DNA of 64,000 nt from Natronospira elongata (GTDB lineage: Bacteria; Pseudomonadota; Gammaproteobacteria; Natronospirales; Natronospiraceae): contig NZ_JAYGII010000014.1 of NCBI RefSeq assembly GCF_034931365.1, positions 13,013 through 77,012 of the forward strand, written 5' to 3'. Under the pieces are notes generated by a model, which was not told the DNA's origin, searched no databases, and worked only from the letters and a program-made list of their open reading frames with translations. This document shows positions 26,085 through 33,477 of the stretch, piece after piece (within the stretch, counting starts at the first letter, position 1; every line of letters begins with the position of its first letter). A program made the translations under genes and the position numbers.

Positions 26085-26261
26085 GGACAGGCCCCCTGGG
26101 CACCGAACGTAACAGCCCGGCGCGGCGGGCTTGATACAATAGGCAATTTCGTGGAGAAACCGGGCATTATACGCCAGCGCGGGCGGCCAGACCATGCGCT
26201 CCGCCGGGGCGGAGTGGCCTGATGGATCCGGGGCCTGCGGCCAGTATCAGCAGAAAGGGCA

Positions 26262-27011
26262 ATGTCCTTGGAAATCGAGACCGCCGATGTGACCCGAACC
26301 GGGCATCGCAAGAGCAATCAGGACCGCTACACCCTGATGGTGGGTGACCGGGCGGTCATGCTGGGCGTGGCCGACGGCATGGGCGGCCACCAGGACGGCG
26401 CCCTGGCGGCCGAAACGGCCGTGCGCGCCTGGACAGCGGCATTCAAGTCTTCCGGGAAACTGGTGCGTGCACCGGTCAAGTTTCTGGAGAACGCCATGCA
26501 CCGGGCCCATCGCAAGGTGGAAGAGCTGGCCGCGGGCCTCAGCATTGATCAGGCCCCGCGGACCACCGGCGTATTGGCCCTGCTCAGTCGCGACACGGTG
26601 CGCTGGGTGCACGCCGGGGACAGCCGCGCCTATCTGTTCCGGGACGGCCGGATCCGCAGACGCAGCCGGGACCATAGCGTGGTTGACGAACTGCTGACCC
26701 GGGGGCAGATCAGCGATGAAGAAGCCCAGGCCCACCCCATGCGTCATCTGGTGGACTCCTGCCTGGGCGGCCCCGAAGGGGAACCGGCCTTGCGACTGAG
26801 GCGCCGCCTGCGGCTCAGGCCCCAGGATGTGGTGCTGCTCTGCAGTGACGGCTTCTGGGGGGCGCTGGACATGGAGATGGTCGCCGACCGCCTGTGCGCG
26901 GCGGAGGATCTGGATGCCTGCCTGAACGAATTGGCAGCGGAGGCGGAAGCCAACGCGGCCCCGGAAAGCGACAATATCACCGCCGTCGCTGTGCGCTGGC
27001 ACGGCGAATAA
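26262..27011 (+). CDS. PP2C-type serine/threonine phosphatase
   Basis: A 249-residue cytosolic phosphatase of the PPM family. Metal-binding aspartates are in KSNQDRY, VADGMGGHQDG, VHAGDSRAYL and the C-terminal ESDNITAVAV. These form the usual binuclear Mn/Mg site. The start is ATG 26262. No Ser/Thr kinase gene lies beside it, so the substrate is open. It is followed by rph after 50 nt and may begin an operon through rph-rdgB-hemW. Confidence 0.92.
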   Translation: MSLEIETADVTRTGHRKSNQDRYTLMVGDRAVMLGVADGMGGHQDGALAAETAVRAWTAAFKSSGKLVRAPVKFLENAMHRAHRKVEELAAGLSIDQAPRTTGVLALLSRDTVRWVHAGDSRAYLFRDGRIRRRSRDHSVVDELLTRGQISDEEAQAHPMRHLVDSCLGGPEGEPALRLRRRLRLRPQDVVLLCSDGFWGALDMEMVADRLCAAEDLDACLNELAAEAEANAAPESDNITAVAVRWHGE

Positions 27012-27061
27012 GCACGTGAAGCATCAACGTAATGGACACACGCAATCACCAGGAGTAGTCA

Positions 27062-27784
27062 ATGCGACATGACGGCCGCACAGCCGATCAGCTCAGGCCC
27101 ATCAGTCTGACACGCCATTTCACCATGCACGCCGAAGGCTCGGTACTGTCCACATTCGGTAACACGCAGGTCATCTGCACCGCCAGTGTCAGCGAGCGGG
27201 TTCCGGGCTTTCTCCGGGGCAGCGGTCGCGGCTGGGTCACCGCTGAGTACGGCATGCTGCCCCGCGCCACCGGCAGCCGCAGTTACCGGGAGGCGGCCCG
27301 TGGCAAGCAGGGCGGGCGCACCCTGGAGATTCAGCGCCTGATCGGGCGTTCCCTGCGGGCGGTCATGGACCTGGAGGCCCTGGGTGAGCGGGCCATCATC
27401 CTCGACTGCGATGTGCTGCAGGCCGATGGTGGCACCCGTACCGCCGCCATAACAGGCGCCTGGGTGGCATTGAAAGACGCCGTCAACACACTGCTGGAAA
27501 ACGGGGCGCTGAAGCGAAACCCCATGCACGGCCAGGTTGCCGCCGTATCCACCGGCATCGTTGACGGCCACCCGGTGCTGGACCTGGACTACCCGGAAGA
27601 TTCCGGCGCGGAAACCGATCTCAATGTGGTCATGAACGAGGCCGGTGCCTTCATCGAAGTGCAGGGCACGGCCGAAGGCCACGCCTTTCGCCGCGGCGAG
27701 CTGGACGCCATGCTCGACCTGGCCGACAAGGGGATTCGAGAACTGCAGGAACACCAGCGCCAGGCGCTGGAACAGGCCTCCTGA
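27062..27784 (+). CDS. rph: Ribonuclease PH
   Basis: A 240-residue phosphorolytic 3'-5' exoribonuclease that trims tRNA 3' ends. It opens MRHDGRTADQLRPISL and has ERVPGFLRGSGRGWVTAEYGMLPRAT split over the RNA-binding and phosphate sites, plus LDLDYPEDSGAETDLNVVM. AGGAG lies before ATG 27062. Forms a unit with rdgB after 25 nt; rph next to yicC is a common arrangement. Confidence 0.97.
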   Translation: MRHDGRTADQLRPISLTRHFTMHAEGSVLSTFGNTQVICTASVSERVPGFLRGSGRGWVTAEYGMLPRATGSRSYREAARGKQGGRTLEIQRLIGRSLRAVMDLEALGERAIILDCDVLQADGGTRTAAITGAWVALKDAVNTLLENGALKRNPMHGQVAAVSTGIVDGHPVLDLDYPEDSGAETDLNVVMNEAGAFIEVQGTAEGHAFRRGELDAMLDLADKGIRELQEHQRQALEQAS

Positions 27785-27809
27785 CAAGCAAGGGTGGACG
27801 AGGTTTTTC

Positions 27810-28415
27810 ATGGCGATTCGTGAACTGGTCCTGGCCAGCAACAATCAGGGCAAACTGGGTGAGCTGAAGGGGATGCTGGAAGGCTTCGGCATCCAGGTCA
27901 TGGCGCAATCGGACTTTCAGACACCCGAGGCCGACGAGACCGCCGCTACCTTCCTGGAAAACGCCCTGATCAAGGCGCGCAATGCCACCGCCTACAGTGG
28001 TCGACCGGCGCTCGCCGATGACTCCGGGCTGTGCGTGGATTGCCTGGACGGCGCGCCCGGCGTCCGTTCCGCCCGCTATGCCGGCCCCGATGCCAGCGAC
28101 AGCGACAATGTCCAGCGGCTGCTCCAGGCCCTGGACGGGGTCCCCGCCGATGGCCGACAGGCACGATTTGTCTGCGTGATGGCCCTGCTCCGAGATGTGA
28201 ACGACCCGCTGCCGCTGATTGCCCAGGCGGAATGGCAGGGGCGAATCATCGAGCAGCCGCGGGGGGATGGTGGCTTCGGCTATGATCCGGTCTTTCTCCC
28301 CGACGGCGAGGATCGCACCGCGGCGGAGCTGCCGGCGGCGGAAAAGAACCGGCTCAGCCACCGGGGCCAGGCCCTGGCCCTGCTTCAGCGCCTGCTGCGC
28401 AGCGAAACTGAATGA
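27810..28415 (+). CDS. rdgB: XTP/dITP diphosphatase (RdgB/HAM1)
   Basis: A 201-residue house-cleaning pyrophosphatase that removes dITP, XTP and related bases. LASNNQGKLGEL (about 7-18) is the nucleotide-binding SxNxxK-type motif; ADDSGLCVDCLDG and RGDGGFGYDPVF are further signatures. I use ATG 27810, which follows GGACGAGG; the longer frame runs back inside rph. Its stop overlaps hemW by 4 nt. Confidence 0.96.
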   Translation: MAIRELVLASNNQGKLGELKGMLEGFGIQVMAQSDFQTPEADETAATFLENALIKARNATAYSGRPALADDSGLCVDCLDGAPGVRSARYAGPDASDSDNVQRLLQALDGVPADGRQARFVCVMALLRDVNDPLPLIAQAEWQGRIIEQPRGDGGFGYDPVFLPDGEDRTAAELPAAEKNRLSHRGQALALLQRLLRSETE

Positions 28416-29611
28416 GTAATATTTCTGCCCCCCAGCGTGCCAACGATATGACGGCGCCTTTCAATCCGCCCCTGGGCCTCTACATTCACCTGCCCTGGTG
28501 TGAGCGCAAATGTCCCTATTGCGATTTCAATTCCCACGCCTTGAGCGGCCCGGTGCCGGAAGCGGACTATGTCGCGGCACTTGAAGCGGACCTTGGCCTG
28601 GAGGCCGACCGAGCCGGTGGGCGGCGAATCGAGAGTGTTTTCATTGGCGGCGGCACGCCCAGCCTGTTTTCGGGCAAGGCGATCGGCAGCGTGCTTGAAG
28701 CGGTGGACCGACGAATCGGTCTGGCGCAGTCGGCGGAAATCACCCTTGAAGCCAATCCGGGCAGTGCCGAAGCCGCCCGCTTTCGCGATTTTCGCCAGGT
28801 GGGGGTCAATCGCCTGTCCATCGGTGTGCAGAGCTTCAATGATCAGCAACTGCAAGCCATCGGCCGAATCCATTCCGCCGAGCAGGCGCGGAAAGCGGTA
28901 GACGCCGCCCGCGCGGCCGGTATCGAGCGGTTGAATCTCGATCTGATGTACGGCTTGCCGGCACAGAGCCCGGAGGCGGCGGTGGCCGACCTGGAAGCCG
29001 CCCTGGCACTGGCGCCGGACCACCTGTCCCATTATGAGCTCACCCTTGAACCCAACACCATCTTCCACAGCCAGCCGCCGGCCCTGCCGGATGAAGATCA
29101 GCGCTGGGACATGCTGCAGGCCTGCAGCGAGCGGATGAAGTCCGCCGGCCTGGAGCGCTACGAGATCTCCGCCTGGGCCCGCCCCGGCTCGGCCTGCCGG
29201 CACAACCTCAATTACTGGCAGTTCGGCGACTATCTCGCCATTGGCGCCGGCGCCCACGGCAAGGTCAGTGATGGTCACGAGATATGGCGTTATCGCAAGC
29301 ACCGGGTACCACAACGCTTCATGAGTCTGACTGCGGGCGCGGGGGCCGAGGTATCTCGCCACGCCCTGTCCACCGACAACCGCTTGTTCGAGTTCATGCT
29401 CAATGCCCTGCGTCTGGTTGACGGCTTCAGTCTCGAGCTGTTCCGGGAGCGAACCGGGCTCGATCCCGATCTGGCCCGCCCGGGTCTGCGCTCCTTGGCG
29501 GCCGACGGCCTGATGGAGACAGATGCCTCCGGTGAGCACTGGCGGCCCAGTGAACGGGGTCTGGATTTGCTCAATGAATGTCAGGCCCGTTTTCTGCCGA
29601 AAGGGACATAA
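28412..29611 (+). CDS. hemW: Radical SAM heme chaperone HemW
   Basis: A 399-residue radical SAM protein related to HemN; HemW members bind heme and hand it to respiratory enzymes. LYIHLPWCERKCPYCDFNSH holds CxxxCxxC, and GGGTPSLF plus NRLSIGVQSFND are family marks. The HemN-specific N-terminal extension is missing, as expected for HemW. ATG 28412 overlaps the rdgB stop (ATGA). A second ATG at 28448 is nearer the usual start and remains possible. Confidence 0.94.
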   Translation: MSNISAPQRANDMTAPFNPPLGLYIHLPWCERKCPYCDFNSHALSGPVPEADYVAALEADLGLEADRAGGRRIESVFIGGGTPSLFSGKAIGSVLEAVDRRIGLAQSAEITLEANPGSAEAARFRDFRQVGVNRLSIGVQSFNDQQLQAIGRIHSAEQARKAVDAARAAGIERLNLDLMYGLPAQSPEAAVADLEAALALAPDHLSHYELTLEPNTIFHSQPPALPDEDQRWDMLQACSERMKSAGLERYEISAWARPGSACRHNLNYWQFGDYLAIGAGAHGKVSDGHEIWRYRKHRVPQRFMSLTAGAGAEVSRHALSTDNRLFEFMLNALRLVDGFSLELFRERTGLDPDLARPGLRSLAADGLMETDASGEHWRPSERGLDLLNECQARFLPKGT

Positions 29612-29615
29612 GCCC

Positions 29616-29807
29616 ATGAGCAGCAAGTTCGCCACCGTCAGCCTGCAATGCCCCTGGTGCCTGGAAGCGGTGGAAATATTCATTGATGCGGATGCGGAAG
29701 CCGGTCAATGGATGGAAGACTGCCCGGTTTGCTGCCACCCCATGAACCTGGAGGCTCAGCCGGACGGCAGCGGGGGCTGGCAAGTGACGGCCGAGCGGGC
29801 CCATTAG
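29616..29807 (+). CDS. Small CPXCG-motif cysteine-rich protein
   Basis: A 63-residue protein with two zinc-ribbon-type CxxC pairs, CPWC (about 12-15) and CPVC (about 37-40), the latter followed by CHP. It matches the Cys-rich CPXCG family of tiny gammaproteobacterial proteins of unknown role. ATG 29616 comes 4 nt after the hemW stop, so it is probably co-translated with it. Confidence 0.85.
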   Translation: MSSKFATVSLQCPWCLEAVEIFIDADAEAGQWMEDCPVCCHPMNLEAQPDGSGGWQVTAERAH

Positions 29808-29906
29808 GTCCAGCCTTGGCATTTTATTCACATCCTTATCGTCCATTCCGGCGGCCTGAAGATCCTGCGCAGCCTGTGCAGACTGCATTCACTCGGGAAT
29901 GCCAAC

Positions 29907-29931
29907 TGACTGAAATATCAGTGTTTTTTCT
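29907..29931 (+). terminator. Possible terminator after the hemW unit
   Basis: ACTGAAATATCAGT forms a 5-bp stem with a 4-base loop and is followed by six T residues. It sits about 100 bases after the CPXCG gene. The stem is short, so strength is doubtful. Confidence 0.45.
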
Positions 29932-30135
29932 GGTGGCCATTTAGTGACCGAAATAAGGAAGGGCTTGCCCGCACGGGCATTTGCGACGGTTTGACCCAGT
30001 TCTTCCACACAGTTATCCACAGCTTTTGTGGAAAACCGGATTTTCCCTGCCTTGCCGTGGACTTGCCCGCAATAAGTCAAACACCACTCAAGCTAGTGAC
30101 GCTAAGCGCCCGGGGACCGTATATAGCCACAGGCC
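29932..30135. other. Intergenic stretch with a perfect DnaA-box-like site
   Basis: No convincing gene lies between 29808 and 30232; a 63-codon minus-strand frame at 29889-30080 has no ribosome site or recognisable sequence. TTATCCACA at 30013-30021 matches the DnaA box exactly. It is followed after four bases by TTGTGGAAAA, an imperfect inverted partner. Confidence 0.4.
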
Positions 30136-30164
30136 TTGCGGCGGAACGTCGGGAGGTTTAGAAT
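30136..30164 (+). promoter_or_regulatory. Sigma-70-like promoter of rpmE
   Basis: TTGCGG at 30136-30141 and TAGAAT at 30159-30164 are 17 bases apart and lie about 70 bases before the rpmE start. Confidence 0.6.
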
Positions 30165-30232
30165 GCCGCGTTTCCAGTTTTCCGGGTGCCGACAACGGTC
30201 TGTGCCCCTGATTCAGCCAGGGTTTCAACGCC

Positions 30233-30442
30233 ATGAAAGCGGATATCCATCCCGAATACAACGAAGTGACGGTGACTTGCAGTTGCGGCAACACCTTCAA
30301 GACCCGGTCCACGCTCGGCAAGGACCTCCAGGTCGAAGTGTGCTCCGCCTGCCACCCCTTCTACACCGGCAAGCAGAAGATCATGGACACCGCCGGCCGC
30401 GTGGACAAGTTCCGCCGCAAGTACGGTCGCAAGTCCGCCTGA
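30233..30442 (+). CDS. rpmE: 50S ribosomal protein L31 (zinc-binding form)
   Basis: A 69-residue ribosomal protein: MKADIHPEYNEVTVTCSCGN, then VEVCSACHPFYTGKQ. The four cysteines (16, 18, 37, 40) show the zinc-binding C+ type rather than the zinc-independent paralogue. It is followed by its own hairpin. Confidence 0.97.
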   Translation: MKADIHPEYNEVTVTCSCGNTFKTRSTLGKDLQVEVCSACHPFYTGKQKIMDTAGRVDKFRRKYGRKSA

Positions 30443-30451
30443 TCCTTTTGA

Positions 30452-30478
30452 CCACCGGGCGCCAGCCGCCCGGTGGTT
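30452..30478 (+). terminator. Terminator of rpmE
   Basis: A 10-bp stem (CCACCGGGCG / CGCCCGGTGG) with a 5-base loop starts 10 bases after rpmE. The T run after it is weak (TTGCTT). Confidence 0.6.
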
Positions 30479-30487
30479 GCTTCCTGC

Positions 30488-30517
30488 CTGTCATTCCCAG
30501 CTCATCTGCCCTATAAT
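30488..30517 (+). promoter_or_regulatory. Probable promoter of gltA with a long leader
   Basis: CTGTCA at 30488-30493 and a perfect TATAAT at 30512-30517 are 18 bases apart. The gltA ATG is about 285 bases downstream. The leader between (30525-30801) has no gene I can support; its only frames lack a ribosome site. Confidence 0.5.
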
Positions 30518-30801
30518 CGGGCGCCCGACCCGGGGAGACCTGCGCGCCAGTCGCGCAGACGCTGACGCCCGAGGGTTCCGCACTGCCGACGTGGTTCCCC
30601 TTCGTCATCGATTTCGGCCGGGTCGCGGGGGTGGCACACTGGACGCCTCTGCGTCTTTCTCCATGCGTGCACCCGACAATCGATCCGGGCTCGAACCAGC
30701 AAGCCGCCTTCTTCTTGCGTTTGCGTGCTGAATGCCTGCACGCCGGGCGGCCTGACCGCGCCCAGGATCGGGTACCAGGATTCCACAGGAGCGAGAGAAC
30801 C

Positions 30802-32100
30802 ATGAGCGAGAAGACCTGCAAGCTGGGCATGCCGGACAACGAGGACAGCGTTGATCTGCCCATCCGGGAAGGCAGCCTGGGGCCAGCCACCGTGGACATT
30901 GGCCAGCTGTATCGTCAGCAAGGCGTGTTCACCTACGACCCCGGTTTCACCTCCACTGCCAGCTGCAAGAGCGCCATCACCTATATCGATGGCGAGAAGG
31001 GCCAACTCCTCTATCGTGGCTACCCCATTGAGCAGCTGGCGGAGCAGTCCAGCTTCCTTGAGGTCTCCTACCTCCTCATGTACGGGGAACTGCCCAGCCG
31101 GGAAACACTGGAGGGCTTCAAGCAGTCCATTCTCTATCACACCATGCTGAATGAATCGCTGCTGCGCTTCTTCAACGGCTTCCATTATGATGCCCACCCC
31201 ATGGCCATGATGACCGGCGTGGTCGGCTCCCTGTCCGCCTTCTATCACGATCAGAATGCCATGCGGGACCCGGAACAGCGTGATGTGTTTGCCCACCGCA
31301 TCATCGCCAAGATGCCGACCATCGCGGCGGCGGCCTACAAGCATTCCATCGGTCAGCCCTTCATGTATCCCCAGAACCATCTGGGCTACTGCTCCAACCT
31401 GCTGCACATGTTCTTCTCGGTCCCGGCGGAAGCCTATTCGCCCGACCCGGTAGCGGCGGAAGCGCTGGACCTGCTCTTCATTCTGCATGCGGATCATGAA
31501 CAGAATGCCTCCACCTCCACGGTGCGCCTTGCCGGCAGCACCGGCACCAATCCCTATGCGGCCATCGCGGCGGGTGTGACCGCGCTCTGGGGCCCGGCCC
31601 ATGGCGGCGCCAATGAGGCGGTGCTGGACATGCTCAATGAGATTGGGGATGTGAAGAACATTCCCAAGTATCTGGAGAAGGCCAAGGACAGGAATGACCC
31701 CTTCCGGCTGATGGGCTTCGGTCACCGGGTCTACAAGAACTATGACCCCCGCGCCAAGATCATTCGCGAGATGTGCCACAAGGTGCTCAAGCGCCTGGGC
31801 AAGGAGAATGATCCGCTGCTGGAGCTGGCGATGGAGCTTGAGCACATCGCGCTCAACGATGATTACTTTGTCGAGAAGAAGCTGTACCCGAATGTGGATT
31901 TCTACTCCGGCATCATCTACAAGGCCCTGGGTATTCCGGTCAGCATGTTCACGGTGATGTTCGCCATTGCCCGCACGGTGGGCTGGACGGCCCACTGGCT
32001 GGAGATGATCGGTGACCCGGCCATGCGCATTGGTCGTCCGCGTCAGCTTTATGTTGGCGAGACCCAGCGGGATTACGTGCCCCTGGATCGCCGGAAGTAA
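30802..32100 (+). CDS. gltA: Citrate synthase (type II)
   Basis: A 432-residue enzyme condensing oxaloacetate and acetyl-CoA in the TCA cycle. Active-site histidines and aspartate region are visible in HADHEQNASTSTVR, GPAHGGANEAVL and GFGHRVYKNYDPRAK. Length and N-terminal domain match the NADH-sensitive hexameric type of Gram-negatives. The start is ATG 30802, with AGGAG 10 bases upstream; the longer upstream frame is leader sequence. A strong terminator follows. Confidence 0.97.
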   Translation: MSEKTCKLGMPDNEDSVDLPIREGSLGPATVDIGQLYRQQGVFTYDPGFTSTASCKSAITYIDGEKGQLLYRGYPIEQLAEQSSFLEVSYLLMYGELPSRETLEGFKQSILYHTMLNESLLRFFNGFHYDAHPMAMMTGVVGSLSAFYHDQNAMRDPEQRDVFAHRIIAKMPTIAAAAYKHSIGQPFMYPQNHLGYCSNLLHMFFSVPAEAYSPDPVAAEALDLLFILHADHEQNASTSTVRLAGSTGTNPYAAIAAGVTALWGPAHGGANEAVLDMLNEIGDVKNIPKYLEKAKDRNDPFRLMGFGHRVYKNYDPRAKIIREMCHKVLKRLGKENDPLLELAMELEHIALNDDYFVEKKLYPNVDFYSGIIYKALGIPVSMFTVMFAIARTVGWTAHWLEMIGDPAMRIGRPRQLYVGETQRDYVPLDRRK

Positions 32101-32123
32101 TCGCGGTCCGACAGCAGAACAGG

Positions 32124-32152
32124 AACGGGCGGCCATTGGCCGCCCGTTTTTT
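32124..32152 (+). terminator. Terminator of gltA
   Basis: An 11-bp stem (AACGGGCGGCC / GGCCGCCCGTT) with an ATT loop ends in six T residues, 24 bases after gltA. Confidence 0.9.
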
Positions 32153-32193
32153 GTGCTTAGGTTTTTGTGCTGAGGGCTTCGACCGCTGCAGTG

Positions 32194-32360
32194 CCTTTCG
32201 ATGACGGTGACGTTTGCGTCCCGGCCTTGGAGGCGACAGGGCTTCCCAGGAACGTCGTGAACCCATCCCTGGGGACTCTGTGGGCGACATCCTGTCGCCC
32301 ACAGTCCTGGAAAGCCCTGTCACCTCCAAGGCCTACCTGTGGTGGGGTCACCTGGACTGT
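32194..32360. repeat. Long palindromic element, copy 1
   Basis: Arms at 32225-32251 and 32305-32331 pair at 25 of 27 positions. The loop holds CATCCCTGGGG and an inner perfect 12-bp hairpin at 32278-32304 around a TCC loop. Outer GGTGAC / GTCACC segments add pairing. Copy 2 (61122-61290) shares the loop but has different arm sequence. No gene is inside. Confidence 0.75.
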
Positions 32361-32416
32361 GCCTGCTGAAGGCTTATTCAGATATTCGAGCAGATTACCT
32401 TCGATTCAGGCCGTTT

Positions 32417-32491
32417 ATTCGCGGACAAATCCGCTCCCGCGGCGGCCTCGGCATAAGCTATTGGCACCGTGGGAGCGAATTCATTCGCGAC
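32417..32491. repeat. REP-like inverted pair next to palindrome copy 1
   Basis: ATTCGCGGACAAATCCGCTC at 32417 onwards faces GTGGGAGCGAATTCATTCGC at 32469-32491 in inverted orientation. The wording matches the GGGAGCGGCTTNAGCCGCGA family seen at 48124-48190 and 61346-61419. The rest of 32492-32635 shows nothing I can name. Confidence 0.55.
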
Positions 32492-32635
32492 TAAAAGCCA
32501 CCGGAAGGGACTAAGCCATAAGACTTAACCAAACTCTCTCCGAGCACGGCACAGGTGACCACCACCAAACCTAAGCCGGCACACCCCGTCACCGCTAACG
32601 AAGGGCGATACAACAATCGAGGCCCTGAGGATGAC

Positions 32636-33256
32636 TCACTCCTCCAGCAAGGCCTCCACCGCGGCAAGATTGCCCCGCTTCATGGGCCGGCCGTCTATGG
32701 GGCTGCGGGGGGCGTGGCCTTTTTCGTGGAGGCCGAAGACAGTGATTTCCAGGCTGACATCCCCGGCCATGAAGCTGTAGACCGGGTAATTTTCGTGCTT
32801 GCCATTGGACTGGCGAAGGCGACGCTCCTCCGTTTCCACCGGGATACCCGAGTCCATCAGGAACATATAGACCGACTCCGGCATGTCGGCGAAGGCATGA
32901 AGGCTGACGTCGGCGTGCAGGGTGGCATTGCCATCAAGTACACCCCCCACCAGACGAGGCGAAAAATCCTGCAGCAGTTTCATCGCCTCAATCGCTGTCT
33001 CGCGTAGCTCCCGCAGACGATCCGGCTGGGTCTCGCCATGAAACAGGCGCAGATGTTCGTTCAGGGCTGATTCGATTTCCACATTGGTGGGCATGATGCG
33101 TCGAAGCTGGCTGCGCTCCAGACCAAGACGTTCGGATGCCTTGCGCTTGGCCAGAAGATAATCACGCACCCCTTCCTCGGCGAGGATGCGGGCGGCCTCC
33201 TGGGCCATGCGCTGACGGATTTCCTCGCTTCGCTTGTCAGTGCTGAGTCTGGTCAT
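32636..33256 (-). CDS. Conserved hypothetical protein
   Basis: A 206-residue cytosolic protein found, as far as I recall, across gammaproteobacteria without a firm function. The N-terminal half is helical (RQRMAQEAARILAEEGVRDY, LAKRKASERLGL). The C-terminal half (about 105-206) has SPRLVGGVLDGNATLHADVSL, then a strand-rich part ending SPIDGRPMKRGNLAAVEALL. The GG-x-LDG-x-A plus D-V pattern recalls nucleotidyltransferase-like folds, but that is speculation. ATG 33256 follows GAGGGGG; an upstream frame to 33394 is unlikely. It lies after mrcA, facing the same way, with about 220 bases between. Confidence 0.75.
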   Translation of the reverse strand: MTRLSTDKRSEEIRQRMAQEAARILAEEGVRDYLLAKRKASERLGLERSQLRRIMPTNVEIESALNEHLRLFHGETQPDRLRELRETAIEAMKLLQDFSPRLVGGVLDGNATLHADVSLHAFADMPESVYMFLMDSGIPVETEERRLRQSNGKHENYPVYSFMAGDVSLEITVFGLHEKGHAPRSPIDGRPMKRGNLAAVEALLEE

Positions 33257-33477
33257 CGTTACCCCCTCGATCGGGCCGAAAAAATAGGGCGGGATTGGTG
33301 ACGCGACTGGATGGGATGAAGAGACGACCTCCCTGGATGGAAACTGCTTACAGAAATACCGGTTTCGGCACCCGAAAAGCAAGCGGGAGTGCAAGAAATC
33401 CAGAAGAACGGTAGAGACGGCGGCGCGGGCGGCCGCCGTCTACTCATGAAAAAGCCTGGCCAGTCGGGCGCTGGCGC

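Noticed and set aside
29889..30080. 63-codon minus-strand frame upstream of rpmE
   Set aside because: No ribosome site and covers the DnaA-box palindrome; likely chance.
30511..32136. 541-codon minus-strand frame opposite gltA
   Set aside because: Mirror frame of a highly biased gene; no ribosome site or family features.
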